From assembly GCA_947650285.1 (NCBI GenBank), contig CANTFL010000251.1, forward strand, positions 434,001 to 498,000: DNA of 64,000 nt. The letters run 5' to 3'. Below, piece by piece: positions 1 through 10,048 of this stretch (position 1 is the first letter of the stretch; the number at the start of each line of letters is the position of its first letter). The position numbers and the translations under genes were made by a program. The DNA comes from Hyaloperonospora brassicae (taxonomy: Eukaryota; Oomycota; Peronosporomycetes; Peronosporales; Peronosporaceae). Below the pieces are notes generated by a model. The model searched no databases. It saw only the letters and a program-made list of their open reading frames with translations, and was not told the origin of the DNA.

Positions 1-1330
1 ATTGACAGGTTCCCGACAAAGGAAGGACCGTGGAGCTGAGATATGTTCGTGACACACTGGTCGCGCTCCCAATTAGATACCCGTTGGAATGTCCACCGTA
101 ACAGATCCGAGGACCGCTCGAGGCGCTGCCCGAGAAGTACGAGATGTTCGCGACGGAAGTCTTCCACGTTATGCTCAATCCACTGCTGCCTCGACGTTAG
201 ATTACAGGTGCTTCGGTACATGCACTTGCGACGCAGCCTGGCACGTCTCTGTTTATCCCGCTTTCGAACCCTGTGAATACACTGGATGCATAAAGCCAAA
301 CCAGCATCCCATGATACCGTCGACGCCCCTTGCCCAACCGCCAAATGATCCATGTCCTGGATCAACTCAGCAAGAACCTGTTCAGGATGCGGGGTTTGGA
401 TGGGATAAGTTACCCGGCGACAAGGACGAGGGTGATGCTGACGCGCCGAGGCTCGCAGGTGAAGCACCACCTGCTGATGATCTGACTGTAGCGGGAATGG
501 GGAGGTGGACACCCACTGGACCCGATCAACCCAATGATCGGGGACGTAAAATCGATCGATACGACTGGCGTGACCTCCCTCCCAATAGGTAAAATGATCA
601 TCAAAGTCATCGGCGGCGTCATCGTCCGCATGGTCCCGAAGCACCCGCGCATCAGACGACTCAGCGGAGGAAATTAGAGCATCGAGCGCTGGGCTTTCCG
701 ACCTATAGGAACGGTGCTGACCGTACCGATCGACCGCTGGGCTGAGCACGCAATTAAAGTCCCCGACGAGGACGGTCGGGTGGTCGCGTAAATCCCAAGC
801 GAAAAGACTACGAAAAAACAATTCACGGTCCGGCCGCACATTAGGGGCGTAAACATTGAGTAACACATCTCCGTCTAGCATGATAGCAAGCGTCCGTGTT
901 GTCCATAATGCTGGCTTCCATGGAGAAGTGTGAGACGCTGATTGAGGATTCAAGAGAATCGCGACACCCCCCCTTGAGAGGAAGAGCCTGTACTCCAGTA
1001 GGAGAGTGTAGGAGCACTAGATGATGACTGGAGACCCCACAATCTTGCCCAGGTGTCCGCCAAAGTGTTCGCCTCCTCTTCTGTGCTCACATGAGTTTCC
1101 TGAATGAACCACGCAAGTGGGCGATGGCGTTGACGCGCGCCGCGCCATGCCGACATCCATCTGAATCGAGAAGTCTTTTTTAAAACCGCGGACATTTTGG
1201 GAGACATAGGCCACGTCCCCGAGCCGCGGTGTGTGCTGGTGGAATGGAATGGCATTGGGTGCCGCCCAATCCCGGAGCAAACGAAGGCGCCCATAGGCAT
1301 CGACATTTTCCAAAGCTGTGGTCCGAAGTG
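1..1330 (-). mobile_element. LINE (non-LTR retrotransposon) endonuclease-region remnant, truncated by window edge
   Basis: Translated on the minus strand, this stretch reads as an AP-endonuclease/exonuclease-phosphatase domain of a LINE ORF2. From about 1220 down it gives VSQNVRGFKKDF, then WFIQETHVSTEEEANTLADT, then LLNVYAPNVRPD (about 865-830), VLVGDFNCVLSP (about 780-745) and FTYWEGGHASRIDRFYV (about 600-550). The GDFN and SRIDRFYV motifs are typical of this nuclease family. After that the frame stays open to base 1 as a linker toward an expected reverse transcriptase outside the window. The domain is not intact: the reading frame shifts near 1140 and shifts back at a seven-C run (967-973). 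No complete ORF remains, so this is a decayed copy or contains small indels. The upstream limit near 1330 is approximate. Confidence 0.8.
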
Positions 1331-1631
1331 CAGAGGCGTAGTGAACCCTTGAGCTGCCCTTAGTACTCAGGTTGAATGGGAGGGAGAGCGGGCTCTAATG
1401 CGGTGGAAAAATATTGCACGAGAGTCACCCAATTCACCACTGTATCGTGTGGAGAATAGTAAGCCGTCCGGTAGCCACTGGTGCCCTGCAGCTGCTTTGA
1501 GCTATGTATCCCCTGTCGCGTCGTCCGTCGTCGCGTTGGGATGCTCTGCAGCACGTCGTGCCATTAAATCGGTCCGCCTCCCAAGCGGCGCGTTGGTTAC
1601 TTGCCACAAATAACAGCACTGCCCCGTCGCT

Positions 1632-1931
1632 GTCGCTGTCGTCGTCTGACCGTGAGGGGTACGTCCCCGTTAATTATGGCACCGAACCCAACCGCGTGGC
1701 CACTGTGTCGCTGTCGTCGTCTGACCGTGAGGGGTACGTCCCCGTTAATTATGGCACCGAACCCAACCGCGTGGCCACTGTGTCGCTGTCGTCGTCTGAC
1801 CGTGAGGGGTACGTCCCCGTTAATTATGGCACCGAACCCAACCGCGTGGCCACTGTGTCGCTGTCGTCGTCTGACCGTGAGGGGTACGTCATGTTAATTA
1901 TGGCACAGAACCCAACCGCGTGGCCACTGAA
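1632..1931. repeat. Tandem array: four 75-bp units
   Basis: Four head-to-tail units start at 1632, 1707, 1782 and 1857. The first three are practically identical over 75 bp. The fourth diverges in its second half (CATG for CCCCG, and an altered end). There are no spacers. The array ends about 55 bp before the ATG of the transporter at 1985, so it lies in its promoter or 5' UTR. As 75 is a multiple of three, a long open frame with a 25-residue repeat runs through it, but nothing else supports translation. Confidence 0.95.
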
Positions 1932-1984
1932 CTGGTCAACAGACGCGTCGCCGCTCTCACTTCCGCCCGACGCGTCGCCTCGTC

Positions 1985-3451
1985 ATGGAGCCGCCCACGG
2001 CACTGCCACCGCACGCGCTCGTTGTCCAGTGCGTGTTCCTGGCGACCGGCGTCCTGTCCACGTGCGTCGCGCAGTTTGTGTTCTATCAGGGGGCAGGGGA
2101 CCAGAAGGCCATGCTCTTGCCGTTGTGTAACTACTTGGGGATGATGCTCGTGGGACTGTTGCCGCCTATAGGGACTGCTACTGCTACTGCTACTGGTACT
2201 ACTACTACTGCTACTGCTGCTACTGCTGGTGGTGGTGGTGGCTCTGAAGAGACTGTGGAGAAGACGGAGAAGAAGAAGAAGAAGAAGGAGATGGAGGAGC
2301 AGCTGCAGCAGCAGCGGTTTGAACAGCAGGTGAGCAGGTCAGTTATTGAAGAAGACGTGGAGCCCGAGCGCACGCCGTTGCCGGCGCAAGTGGTGGCGTT
2401 GATGCCGCGACATGCTCGGGACTTGGAGGCACCAGAGACGGTACTGCTTACACGACGGTCGACGGCGATGGAGCGTGACGACGGGTTCGATGGAGATGAG
2501 GAGGAGGCGCTGCTGCTGGCGGCAGACGACAGCAGTAGCTGCAGCAGTGACGGGAAGAAAGCTGCGGGGATGAAGGTCCGCGTGACGTCGTCGTCTGTGC
2601 ACTTTTCCGTATCGACCTTGCAGCTCTGTATCGTTGTATCGGTCGTGCTCGACTTTGCTGGCTGCATCTTTTCGAACGTGGGGCTGTCCATGGCGGGCAG
2701 TGGACTGTATCAAGTCGTGTACTCGAGCGTCATTTGCTGGTCGGCGCTCATGTCGCGGTTCATCCTGAAGAAGGTTGTGTCGAAAGAGGAGTGGTGTGGC
2801 ATTGCACTGGTGACGTTTGGACTGGCGTTCAGCGCGCTCGGCGAGTCTGGAAGTGGACGCGACAATACGCTCGTTCTGATGGGCTGCCTCAACACGCTCG
2901 TGGGGGCTGCATTTTATGGCGGCAACTACGTCATGGGAGAATATACGCTGGCGCTCGTGGAGCGACCGCAGCCGAAAGAGTTGTGTCTCAAGATTGGCGC
3001 AACGTGTGTGGCTGTGATTGCCGTGTACCACAGCATCTTCGTGCTGCCTTCATGGGACGTATTGGTGACAAAGCCCATCGCTGACGCTAATGGAAATACA
3101 GCGCAGATTGTCGTTGCACTCGCAGCGTATACGCTGTCTCAGCTGGCGCATGGACTCACGTACTTTGTGATGCTGGGCTCTAGTGGCGCTGTCACCACTG
3201 GCATCATGCAGAGTTTGCGCGCCGTGTGTGTGTTCATCATCAGCTCGATGCTGTACTGCAGCCAGCAGGAATCGCAGTGCTTTGATATCAAGCGCGGCGT
3301 GGCCACTATGATTGTCGTGAGTGGTGTCATGTTCTACTCGTGGGCCAAAAGTCAGCAAGGCAAGGCAAGTGTGTTCGCTCCGTCGTTGTTGGACCGGCCA
3401 AACAGAGACTTCAAGACCGGGATCGGCGCTGGCAAGAACCATATCGTCTAG
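1985..3451 (+). CDS. Drug/metabolite-superfamily transporter (SLC35/EamA-like)
   Basis: Intronless 488-aa integral membrane protein. Two hydrophobic helices (residues about 10-60) come first, then a long hydrophilic insertion (about 62-200), then about eight more helices, including GLSMAGSGLYQVVYSSVICW and the following LMSRFILKK segment. That duplicated-helix pattern with a basic loop after the fourth helix is typical of the DMT superfamily (SLC35F/EamA-like), which exchanges nucleotide sugars or small metabolites across Golgi, vacuolar or plasma membranes. The substrate cannot be predicted. The insertion begins with a Thr/Ala/Gly run encoded by an ACT/GCT trinucleotide tract (about 2175-2240), then a Lys/Glu-rich run, and is probably cytosolic. 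The start is the ATG at 1985, just before the first helix. The next gene (5463-7088) is convergent. Confidence 0.85.
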   Translation: MEPPTALPPHALVVQCVFLATGVLSTCVAQFVFYQGAGDQKAMLLPLCNYLGMMLVGLLPPIGTATATATGTTTTATAATAGGGGGSEETVEKTEKKKKKKEMEEQLQQQRFEQQVSRSVIEEDVEPERTPLPAQVVALMPRHARDLEAPETVLLTRRSTAMERDDGFDGDEEEALLLAADDSSSCSSDGKKAAGMKVRVTSSSVHFSVSTLQLCIVVSVVLDFAGCIFSNVGLSMAGSGLYQVVYSSVICWSALMSRFILKKVVSKEEWCGIALVTFGLAFSALGESGSGRDNTLVLMGCLNTLVGAAFYGGNYVMGEYTLALVERPQPKELCLKIGATCVAVIAVYHSIFVLPSWDVLVTKPIADANGNTAQIVVALAAYTLSQLAHGLTYFVMLGSSGAVTTGIMQSLRAVCVFIISSMLYCSQQESQCFDIKRGVATMIVVSGVMFYSWAKSQQGKASVFAPSLLDRPNRDFKTGIGAGKNHIV

Positions 3452-5462
3452 GCCACGGGGTCAGCACGAAAGTTTTGGACGAGTGGTCGTCTGCTATGTT
3501 TTCATTCACGATTCGTAACAACAGGATCTGTTTGAGCAGCCATTGTTTGTCCATGAGCAAGTGCTCGGTGAAGAGCCGCAGCATTTGGTTTGCAGCTGTA
3601 AGCCTGTATTGTCAGGAGCTGAAAAGCGTTGAAGCACTTATTGGACGAGAAAAGGCAAACTGCATAGTGATTGATGGACGATACCACATGATCGGGATCG
3701 AGTGCCTGAAGTGGGCATTGGTACAGTCACCAGACCGCCAGAAGGTTGTCTCGCGGAACTCATGCCACATGTGCAAGGTGCCAACTGGAAGTCGTTGTGA
3801 GACGATACTGTCCTTCGCAGTTGTCGAAGCAGCTATGATGTCGACTGACTCCGTGTGCAGCTCCACTGATGCACATGTCGATTCTCCACAGTTCGCCTAC
3901 AAAGCTCTGTATCGTAGTTTGTCCATGCTGCGGCTATGGCAGGTTTGATCACGACTTGCTCCATGCTTCATTCGTGAGCACAAAGGCTCTTCGTGTATTT
4001 GGCACGGTCCCTAGTCAATTTGCCAACTACAATGTTCTCTGGTTCTTGTTGCCGTCAAAGCGTACATAGATAGTAAGCCAAATCTGCGTCTCCAGCCTCT
4101 TTCCGCCACATATCTTGCTCACGATGCACTACGCAATCAGTTTGGTCGTCTCCAACAGCATCCGACGCTCTTGCCAATGTATGTTGAGCGAGCAAATGGA
4201 AAAGTTTGAGCGGCTTTGAGCTCAAACAAGACATTCTCACGGTCATCTCGACTGTACGCTTCGTTGCTCTCCTCGAAACACTCACTAAGTCCAAAACTGT
4301 TGTGGATATTTGATGCCCATCTGGCATAGCCGCATCGTTCAGGGCAACCAGTTCCTCGAGTATAGTCTTTCGACGAGTTTCGTGACTTGTAGGTCTGCGC
4401 ATATACGCTCAATGTACTTACTTGCCTGATTCATCTGGGCTCAACCAGCTACGCATAATTCTGTTGAGCAAACGACGTAGGGCAACAACACCTTTCGTGT
4501 CTTGCAGTCTGGTAAAAGCTGCGTTCCTTCGTCCCTGACTGCACCTAAAATCTCCGTTCCCCTTGCAAGCTCCGTGAACAGCGGCATCGGACCATTTGAC
4601 GCCGACAAAGCAGAAAACACCAAGTTCATCAACAGTAACTCGATGAAATCCGTCTGTGGGTATCCGAGATACCTCCTTGGCGCGATTGCCGATTGTCTGC
4701 TAGACCTCGTAAACGTACCAGCAACTGGCATCAAAACGACGTATCGTTCACTGCTTTTCGACTTTGTATCGCTAGCGGATCGCAAGACGATGCTACGACC
4801 TCTTCCACATTGCAGCTCCAAGCTGCTAGCCAGACTTGCTCTTCACTCGCAGAAGATGAGCGTTAGTGTCAGAATCAGCGGATTCTGTAGCTACTCGTTG
4901 CTGTCGCAGTCGTTGTCAATCATTCGCCTCCCGATAGGACGCGAAACGTTTTCATGTCGAGTTTTTCAACGTGATGCAAGCAGAGAGACTCAGTGCTGAT
5001 CTGCCAAACGTGACATGCTCATGTTCGAACGAAGGTGTTACCGTCAACAGCAACGATCTATGTCAATAGCACACTACACCGCGGATCACCTAGCCGTCGG
5101 AGGATGATCGATATGTCGGGCAACGTGAGTTGAAGTCTCGAGTTGCTGACATCGTGTGCTCGAGCACGTTCTTAAGATCCCAGCCGAGAAATTCGGTTTG
5201 TAGCATAGTCCAAACAAAAAAAGACTGGCGTGATGCCAGCGAGTGACTGGAGCGTGTAACGAGAGAAGCGTCGGTGCAAAGTGGGCATTCCGCTGCAACA
5301 TCGCGCGTTTGCCGTACATCCGCTCCGACTTGAACAAGTTTAGCCTACCGAGGCATTGCTGATCAGATCACGCGGCTCGAATGAACACTGGGTCCGAGCT
5401 GATCCGTTGTTCGCCACAGACACACACACACAGACGAAAGTTAGCTGTCGTACCGAGGGCAA
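3452..5462. other. Intergenic, no supported gene
   Basis: Two kilobases between two convergent transporter genes. Short ORFs occur on both strands (up to 165 aa at 4502-4999 +), but none shows a domain, a signal or a consistent frame that I recognise. It may hold decayed sequence; nothing can be named. Confidence 0.5.
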
Positions 5463-7088
5463 TCACGCCTGCACGCTGACATCAGCGGCACTGTCGTCAG
5501 CACTGTCACTGGTGCCCTCGCTTTGTTTTCTTGTCTGGGCACTCTTCGCCTTGGACGCGAGGGACGAGCTACTGATCCCGACCGTTGCTGGTACCATGAA
5601 CAGCAGCAAGAGCGGCACAACCTTGGCCACGCTGCGGATAATCACAGCGGTCGCAAGCCCCGCAAAGTTTGTCTTGGAGATCTGCAAGTAGCTGCACAGC
5701 CACGATCCACCGTATGAAGCGACAGACCAGGAAAAGTTGTAGATGGACATGAGCAGCGCAAACATGGTGCCCTCGATACCCGGTGGACATATCTTGGCAC
5801 ACAAGACGAGCGAGGGCATGTGCTTGAGACGCGCCACAACGTCCGAGAGGATCTCGTCGCCAAAGATAAAGAATCGGTCACCGACGCCAAACGCCAAATT
5901 CAGACGCGAGACGAGCACAAACTCGGCGAACGAGACGCAGGCTGATGCCAGCTGGATGCGGAAAAACATGCGGCGAAACGGCATGTCACGGAAGTAGGCG
6001 TTGTACACAGCGGTTGTCCCAAGGAGTGTGAAGCTGCCGGCGGTGGAGATGAAGCCCAGAAACGATTTGGTGAAGCCCAACTCGGATGTCTTGAACGTGA
6101 ACATGGCTTCGCCGACACTAGGGGGCAACGCATTGGACAGGAAAATCCAGAGCATGGGACGCCAGCAAATGGGGTCCACGACCACCGACGCCAGGGCGCG
6201 GCACTGGTCTTGCACAGTCCGAAGGAACCCGACATCTTCTTGTGGTACGTAAGCTGCCTCCTCAATTCGAATGGAGATCAGCATCACGCTCAGCGGACCC
6301 ATTGCCGTGATGAAAAAGACACCCAGTGGACCAAAGCTATTGAGCGCGTATCCTGACACCATCGAGCCCAAGACCGACCCGATCGAGAGCGAGATCCACG
6401 ACAGCGTCTGCAAGTTACCGGCCATGTCTTCGCGCTCACTGCGAGCGGCTTCAACGACTTTGCCATCAATGACCACGTCGCAAAACGCGATCCCGAGACT
6501 TGCCACCACGAGCGCAACTAGTGCCCTCTCGTACGTCACAATGAGTCCCGGCACAGAGAGCGCAAAGTAGGCCGTGGCCGCGACGGCGCTAAAGATGAGC
6601 AGATAGGACTTGCGACGGGTTCCCCCGATCGGAACGCTGTCCGAAAGCAGACCGTAGAGCGGCTTGACGATCCACGGAATCGCAGCAGTCGCCCGAAGGG
6701 CCTCGGACTGTGCTGGCAGTAACGCCAACGTCTCGTTCAGATAGTAACTCGTGCCCAAGGAGCACAGCGTACTGCGAATGCCCTGCGTCAAGTAGACACA
6801 GAAGATCTGGAGCAACAGACCGTCGCCAAACTGCAGACGCATCGACTGCCACCAATGGACGACCGCAGCTGCGCTCGAGAGTGTGCTTGGGCCCTTTTGG
6901 TCCTTCTTTGTCTCTTGCTCAGCTGCCATTGACGACACGAGCGCTTTTTCGGTATCGGAAACGGACGTATCGAATATGCGGTCGGTACTGCCACTGCCGC
7001 TTTCCATAGCGGACAACACGTCCGTCTTCTTGTTGCGTCCGCGGATGCCGTTACTTGCACGTTCGCAGTCTGGAGACGAGTCGGTCAT
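5463..7088 (-). CDS. Folate-biopterin transporter (FBT/BT1 family, MFS)
   Basis: Intronless 541-aa protein. A hydrophilic N-terminus of about 75 residues precedes FGDGLLLQIFCVYLTQGIRS, followed by WIVKPLYGLLSDSVPIGGTR, the conserved loop between helices 2 and 3 of the BT1/FBT family. About twelve transmembrane helices follow, with the C-terminus Ser/Ala rich. Family members carry folates, pterins or S-adenosylmethionine; in oomycetes the family is known to be expanded. The start chosen is the ATG at 7088 (sequence MTDSSPD), because the open frame upstream has no ATG. Its stop faces the end of the transporter at 1985-3451. The mucolipin-like gene lies upstream on the same strand, 1.3 kb away. 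The substrate is inference only. Confidence 0.9.
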   Translation of the reverse strand: MTDSSPDCERASNGIRGRNKKTDVLSAMESGSGSTDRIFDTSVSDTEKALVSSMAAEQETKKDQKGPSTLSSAAAVVHWWQSMRLQFGDGLLLQIFCVYLTQGIRSTLCSLGTSYYLNETLALLPAQSEALRATAAIPWIVKPLYGLLSDSVPIGGTRRKSYLLIFSAVAATAYFALSVPGLIVTYERALVALVVASLGIAFCDVVIDGKVVEAARSEREDMAGNLQTLSWISLSIGSVLGSMVSGYALNSFGPLGVFFITAMGPLSVMLISIRIEEAAYVPQEDVGFLRTVQDQCRALASVVVDPICWRPMLWIFLSNALPPSVGEAMFTFKTSELGFTKSFLGFISTAGSFTLLGTTAVYNAYFRDMPFRRMFFRIQLASACVSFAEFVLVSRLNLAFGVGDRFFIFGDEILSDVVARLKHMPSLVLCAKICPPGIEGTMFALLMSIYNFSWSVASYGGSWLCSYLQISKTNFAGLATAVIIRSVAKVVPLLLLFMVPATVGISSSSLASKAKSAQTRKQSEGTSDSADDSAADVSVQA

Positions 7089-8428
7089 GTCGACTTGGAG
7101 GACCGACGTGAGCGAAGAGGCTTTTGACGGACGGAGGGGGTGCCCTCGTACCCGACAGAAGTCTTCTTCTTGTCGACCTATGACGTCCTGGACGAGTCCA
7201 ACCTGTGCTGGAATCAATGGTCAATGACGTTTGGACACGTTGAGAGTCAGTAGTCGTCCTCTCTGTCTATCGCTTCTTTCGTTTGGATCTTGTGCGTGCG
7301 TTGGTGGAGTATCAAATCCGAGTCGATCACTGGTTGCAGGGGGGGACGCAGCCGCTGCCACGTGCGACTTTTGCTGTCTTTCCAACAAAGTCGTTGAGCC
7401 GAATTTGGGAAACTTGTTGGAAGTTGGAAACACGCGACAGATAAAGTTTCGACATAGTTTGAGGGTACTTTCGATGAGAAAGACATGAGGACGCTGTGCT
7501 CGGGCGACAATGACGGGCATTCGTCTCGTGTGTCGATACTGTGCGCGTCCGAAATGTGCGTTTGACACTTGTTTGGCAGAACTGTAGCTACGGAGATCTG
7601 ATCTCTGCTCAGTGAAGTCATTGAGACTATCTGTGGGAGTGATGGCATGGGGACAGCAGAGGTGGTAAGAGCGATCTACAGCTTTATCGTAGTCATCTAC
7701 ACCGACAGTCTTGTAGCTGATGCGAATGTCAAGTGTTGCTGCTGTTCGTTTGCCTCGTGTGTATTCGTGTCCGCTCCATTGTGTACCTTTCTGCCATAAC
7801 CTGCTGCTGTGAGTTGCAACTGCGGAAGTTTAGCTCGTCGTTGCGTCTCACCTGCGCATCAATCCCACTTGGCATTCCAGCCTACAAGTCAGGTCCATTA
7901 CTGGGATGGTTTTGTGTAACCGGTCGCTAGTCCCACAAGCCGCCTTCGGGATCGACATCCAGCACGGGACGTTTGTCCGTCGCGTGCTGTAGGCAAGATC
8001 AGGCTTGCACCTTGGATGACCTTTCATGGTATCAAGTCGATGCTAGCCGGCCAAGCGTGTCTTGCATACAGCGAACCGGGCACAAAGGCTTTTCCTCTGC
8101 GCGACACGGATAAACATCCGCTTGGTGATCTACGTCACCGAACTGCACCTCATCCATGCGGTGTGGTAGAGATTCATCCATTCTGCTCGTGACAACGGCA
8201 GTGCAGTCAGGAGATGGATGTGGCCAAATTAGGACTGAACCCAACACAACAAGGTGCTAGCATCATCCGCGAATGTGCTCGATCCTTCGATAGCCGACCA
8301 GCACACGATCCAAAAAAAGTCTTTGCGCATCACGGGTTGAGGTCCAAAGCATGTACCATACCCACTCGTCTTCGCTTCAGATCTTCAGGCACAAAAGCAC
8401 GTCCTATGACATTCGATGTCGTTTGGAC
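7089..8428. other. Intergenic, no supported gene
   Basis: Upstream region of the FBT gene and downstream region of the channel gene, both minus strand. Only short overlapping ORFs (up to about 130 aa) without recognisable domains. Presumably holds the FBT promoter, but I cannot point to a core element. Confidence 0.5.
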
Positions 8429-10048
8429 TCATGTCCTTTCCAATGGCGTTCTGCCCGATCGTGGTTCACGCTGACCTTTCGAGTCGTGTTCAGACACAGC
8501 CGAGAAGAAAGCGTCATCGATAATGCCGATGCACACCATCAAGACAACGTAACTGAACAGGATGATGTAGCTGTAAATGTAGATTTGCCCGATCCACGGA
8601 GTATACGCGACGTCATTGAATGTATCGTAAATCTCGTCTCCGTTCGCCACGGAAAATAGTGCGGTAGCTGTGGTGCTCGCACTCTGAAATCGAGGCACTT
8701 TCGTACCAAACATGACGGTTCCAAACAGCACAAAGCCGACAAATATGGGCAAGACGCCCGCAAGGAACTGCAATACTCGCGGCACACCGCGCTTCAGCGT
8801 GATTTCAAGTATGTGGAACCGCGTGTTTACCCGGAGATAGCGCACCAGGCTAGCCCACTGCAGTGCGCAGCAGCAGGCAAACGCGAAGCAGAGCGAATCG
8901 TCCAGAGAGAGCTCATAAGTATTTCGCCATGCAGCTAGAAGACATACCACAGTTGTTGCACTCACTGCCAGGGAAAAGCAGAACCAAAAGTCTTTGGCCG
9001 TCCCTGCTACCATGGCACGAACGATCGAACGACGCGACCCTTTCGGATGTTCAGCGACGTTGCTCGAGACGGCTTCCCACTTTATAAAGCACTCAACGCC
9101 CTGTCATTTGCACGCATGCACGCCACCCAACACACACAGCACAACAATTGTCAGTCACGCTCTGACCCACATCGAGGTCTAGCCCACTCAACTCGCCTGG
9201 TACAGCGCAATCACGACGAGCGTGACCCAATGAAGCGTGACACTTGTGTCCAATAGCACCGGCGGTATGCTTTCTTCGCCCCCACTGCTTCTTCCGCCCT
9301 CAACGATCAACACGTGATCGAGCTTATAGTTCAAAGTGACTTCCAAATGGCCCTGGTTGAGCAAATCGTAGCGCATGGCCACTGTCCACTGGTACACTCT
9401 CGTCGCCCGCGCCTCGTCGTCCTTCCTTCTCTTCTCCTTCTTGGTCATACCCACGACAAACTTGAGCTCAATCGCATCCAACGCGTCCAAGAACGCGCGT
9501 GTTTCTTGTCGTGAAGCTGCTTCTGGACCCAGGCGCAGCGGTGCAGGCCACTGGTCACTGCTGGTCGAGCCGTTCGTGATATTGTACAGCTCGTCCCGTG
9601 CCTCGTCTCCGACATCGGCCCGCACAGTGAGCAGCGGCGGCGGCAGAAACGAGTCGGTCTCGTTGCTAAACACCACGAACGAGTCCAGCGCCACGTCCGG
9701 CAGTCGCCGGTAGTTGTCCACGGCCCCGTGCAAGTGCTGACGCATCTCTTCGATCGTAAAAAGAGCACCAACTGGCAACATCGACGCTCGGGCTGCAAAT
9801 CCGCTGCCGAAGAACTCGTCGTCGACATTTGCGGCAATCTCTTCTTCGATCTCGAGCACAAAGTGCGGCAGTGTGTCACGCACTTCGTCCTCGTAAACGT
9901 AGAAGAGCAGGTGCACCCAATTGTTGGCGACCGCACGCTGGAACGGGTGCAGTGCAGTGCCGAGTCGAGCGCTGCGAAGGCTCAGCAGCAACGCGACAGT
10001 GACGTGGAGCACGACGCGCAGTGTCAGCTGCAATTGCGACTTGTGCAT
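8429..10048 (-). CDS. Mucolipin-like (TRPML) cation channel, two exons
   Basis: Exon 1 runs 10048-9197 and exon 2 9100-8429, giving about 507 aa. Helix 1 (LRVVLHVTVALLLSLRSARLG) is followed by a long luminal loop, as in mucolipins. The intron falls inside helix 2. Exon 2 opens GVECFIKWEAVSSNVAEHPK and carries helices 3-6, with the pore motif FSVANGDEIYDTF matching the TRPML selectivity-filter region and the last helix YVVLMVCIGIIDDAF. Mucolipins are Ca2+-permeable channels of endosomes and lysosomes. Frame continuity needs exon 1 to end CAG and the intron to begin GCGAGT and end GACAG, so a GC-AG intron (9101-9196) is inferred. The frame is open without ATG up to 10228, so the N-terminus could be longer or have another exon. 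Confidence 0.85.

Noticed and set aside
1632..1931. CRISPR-like array
   Set aside because: Units are contiguous with no unique spacers, and the genome is eukaryotic.
1504..2130. 208-aa open frame with 25-residue repeats over the 75-bp array
   Set aside because: It stays open only because the unit is a multiple of three; it overlaps the better-supported transporter start and has no other coding sign.
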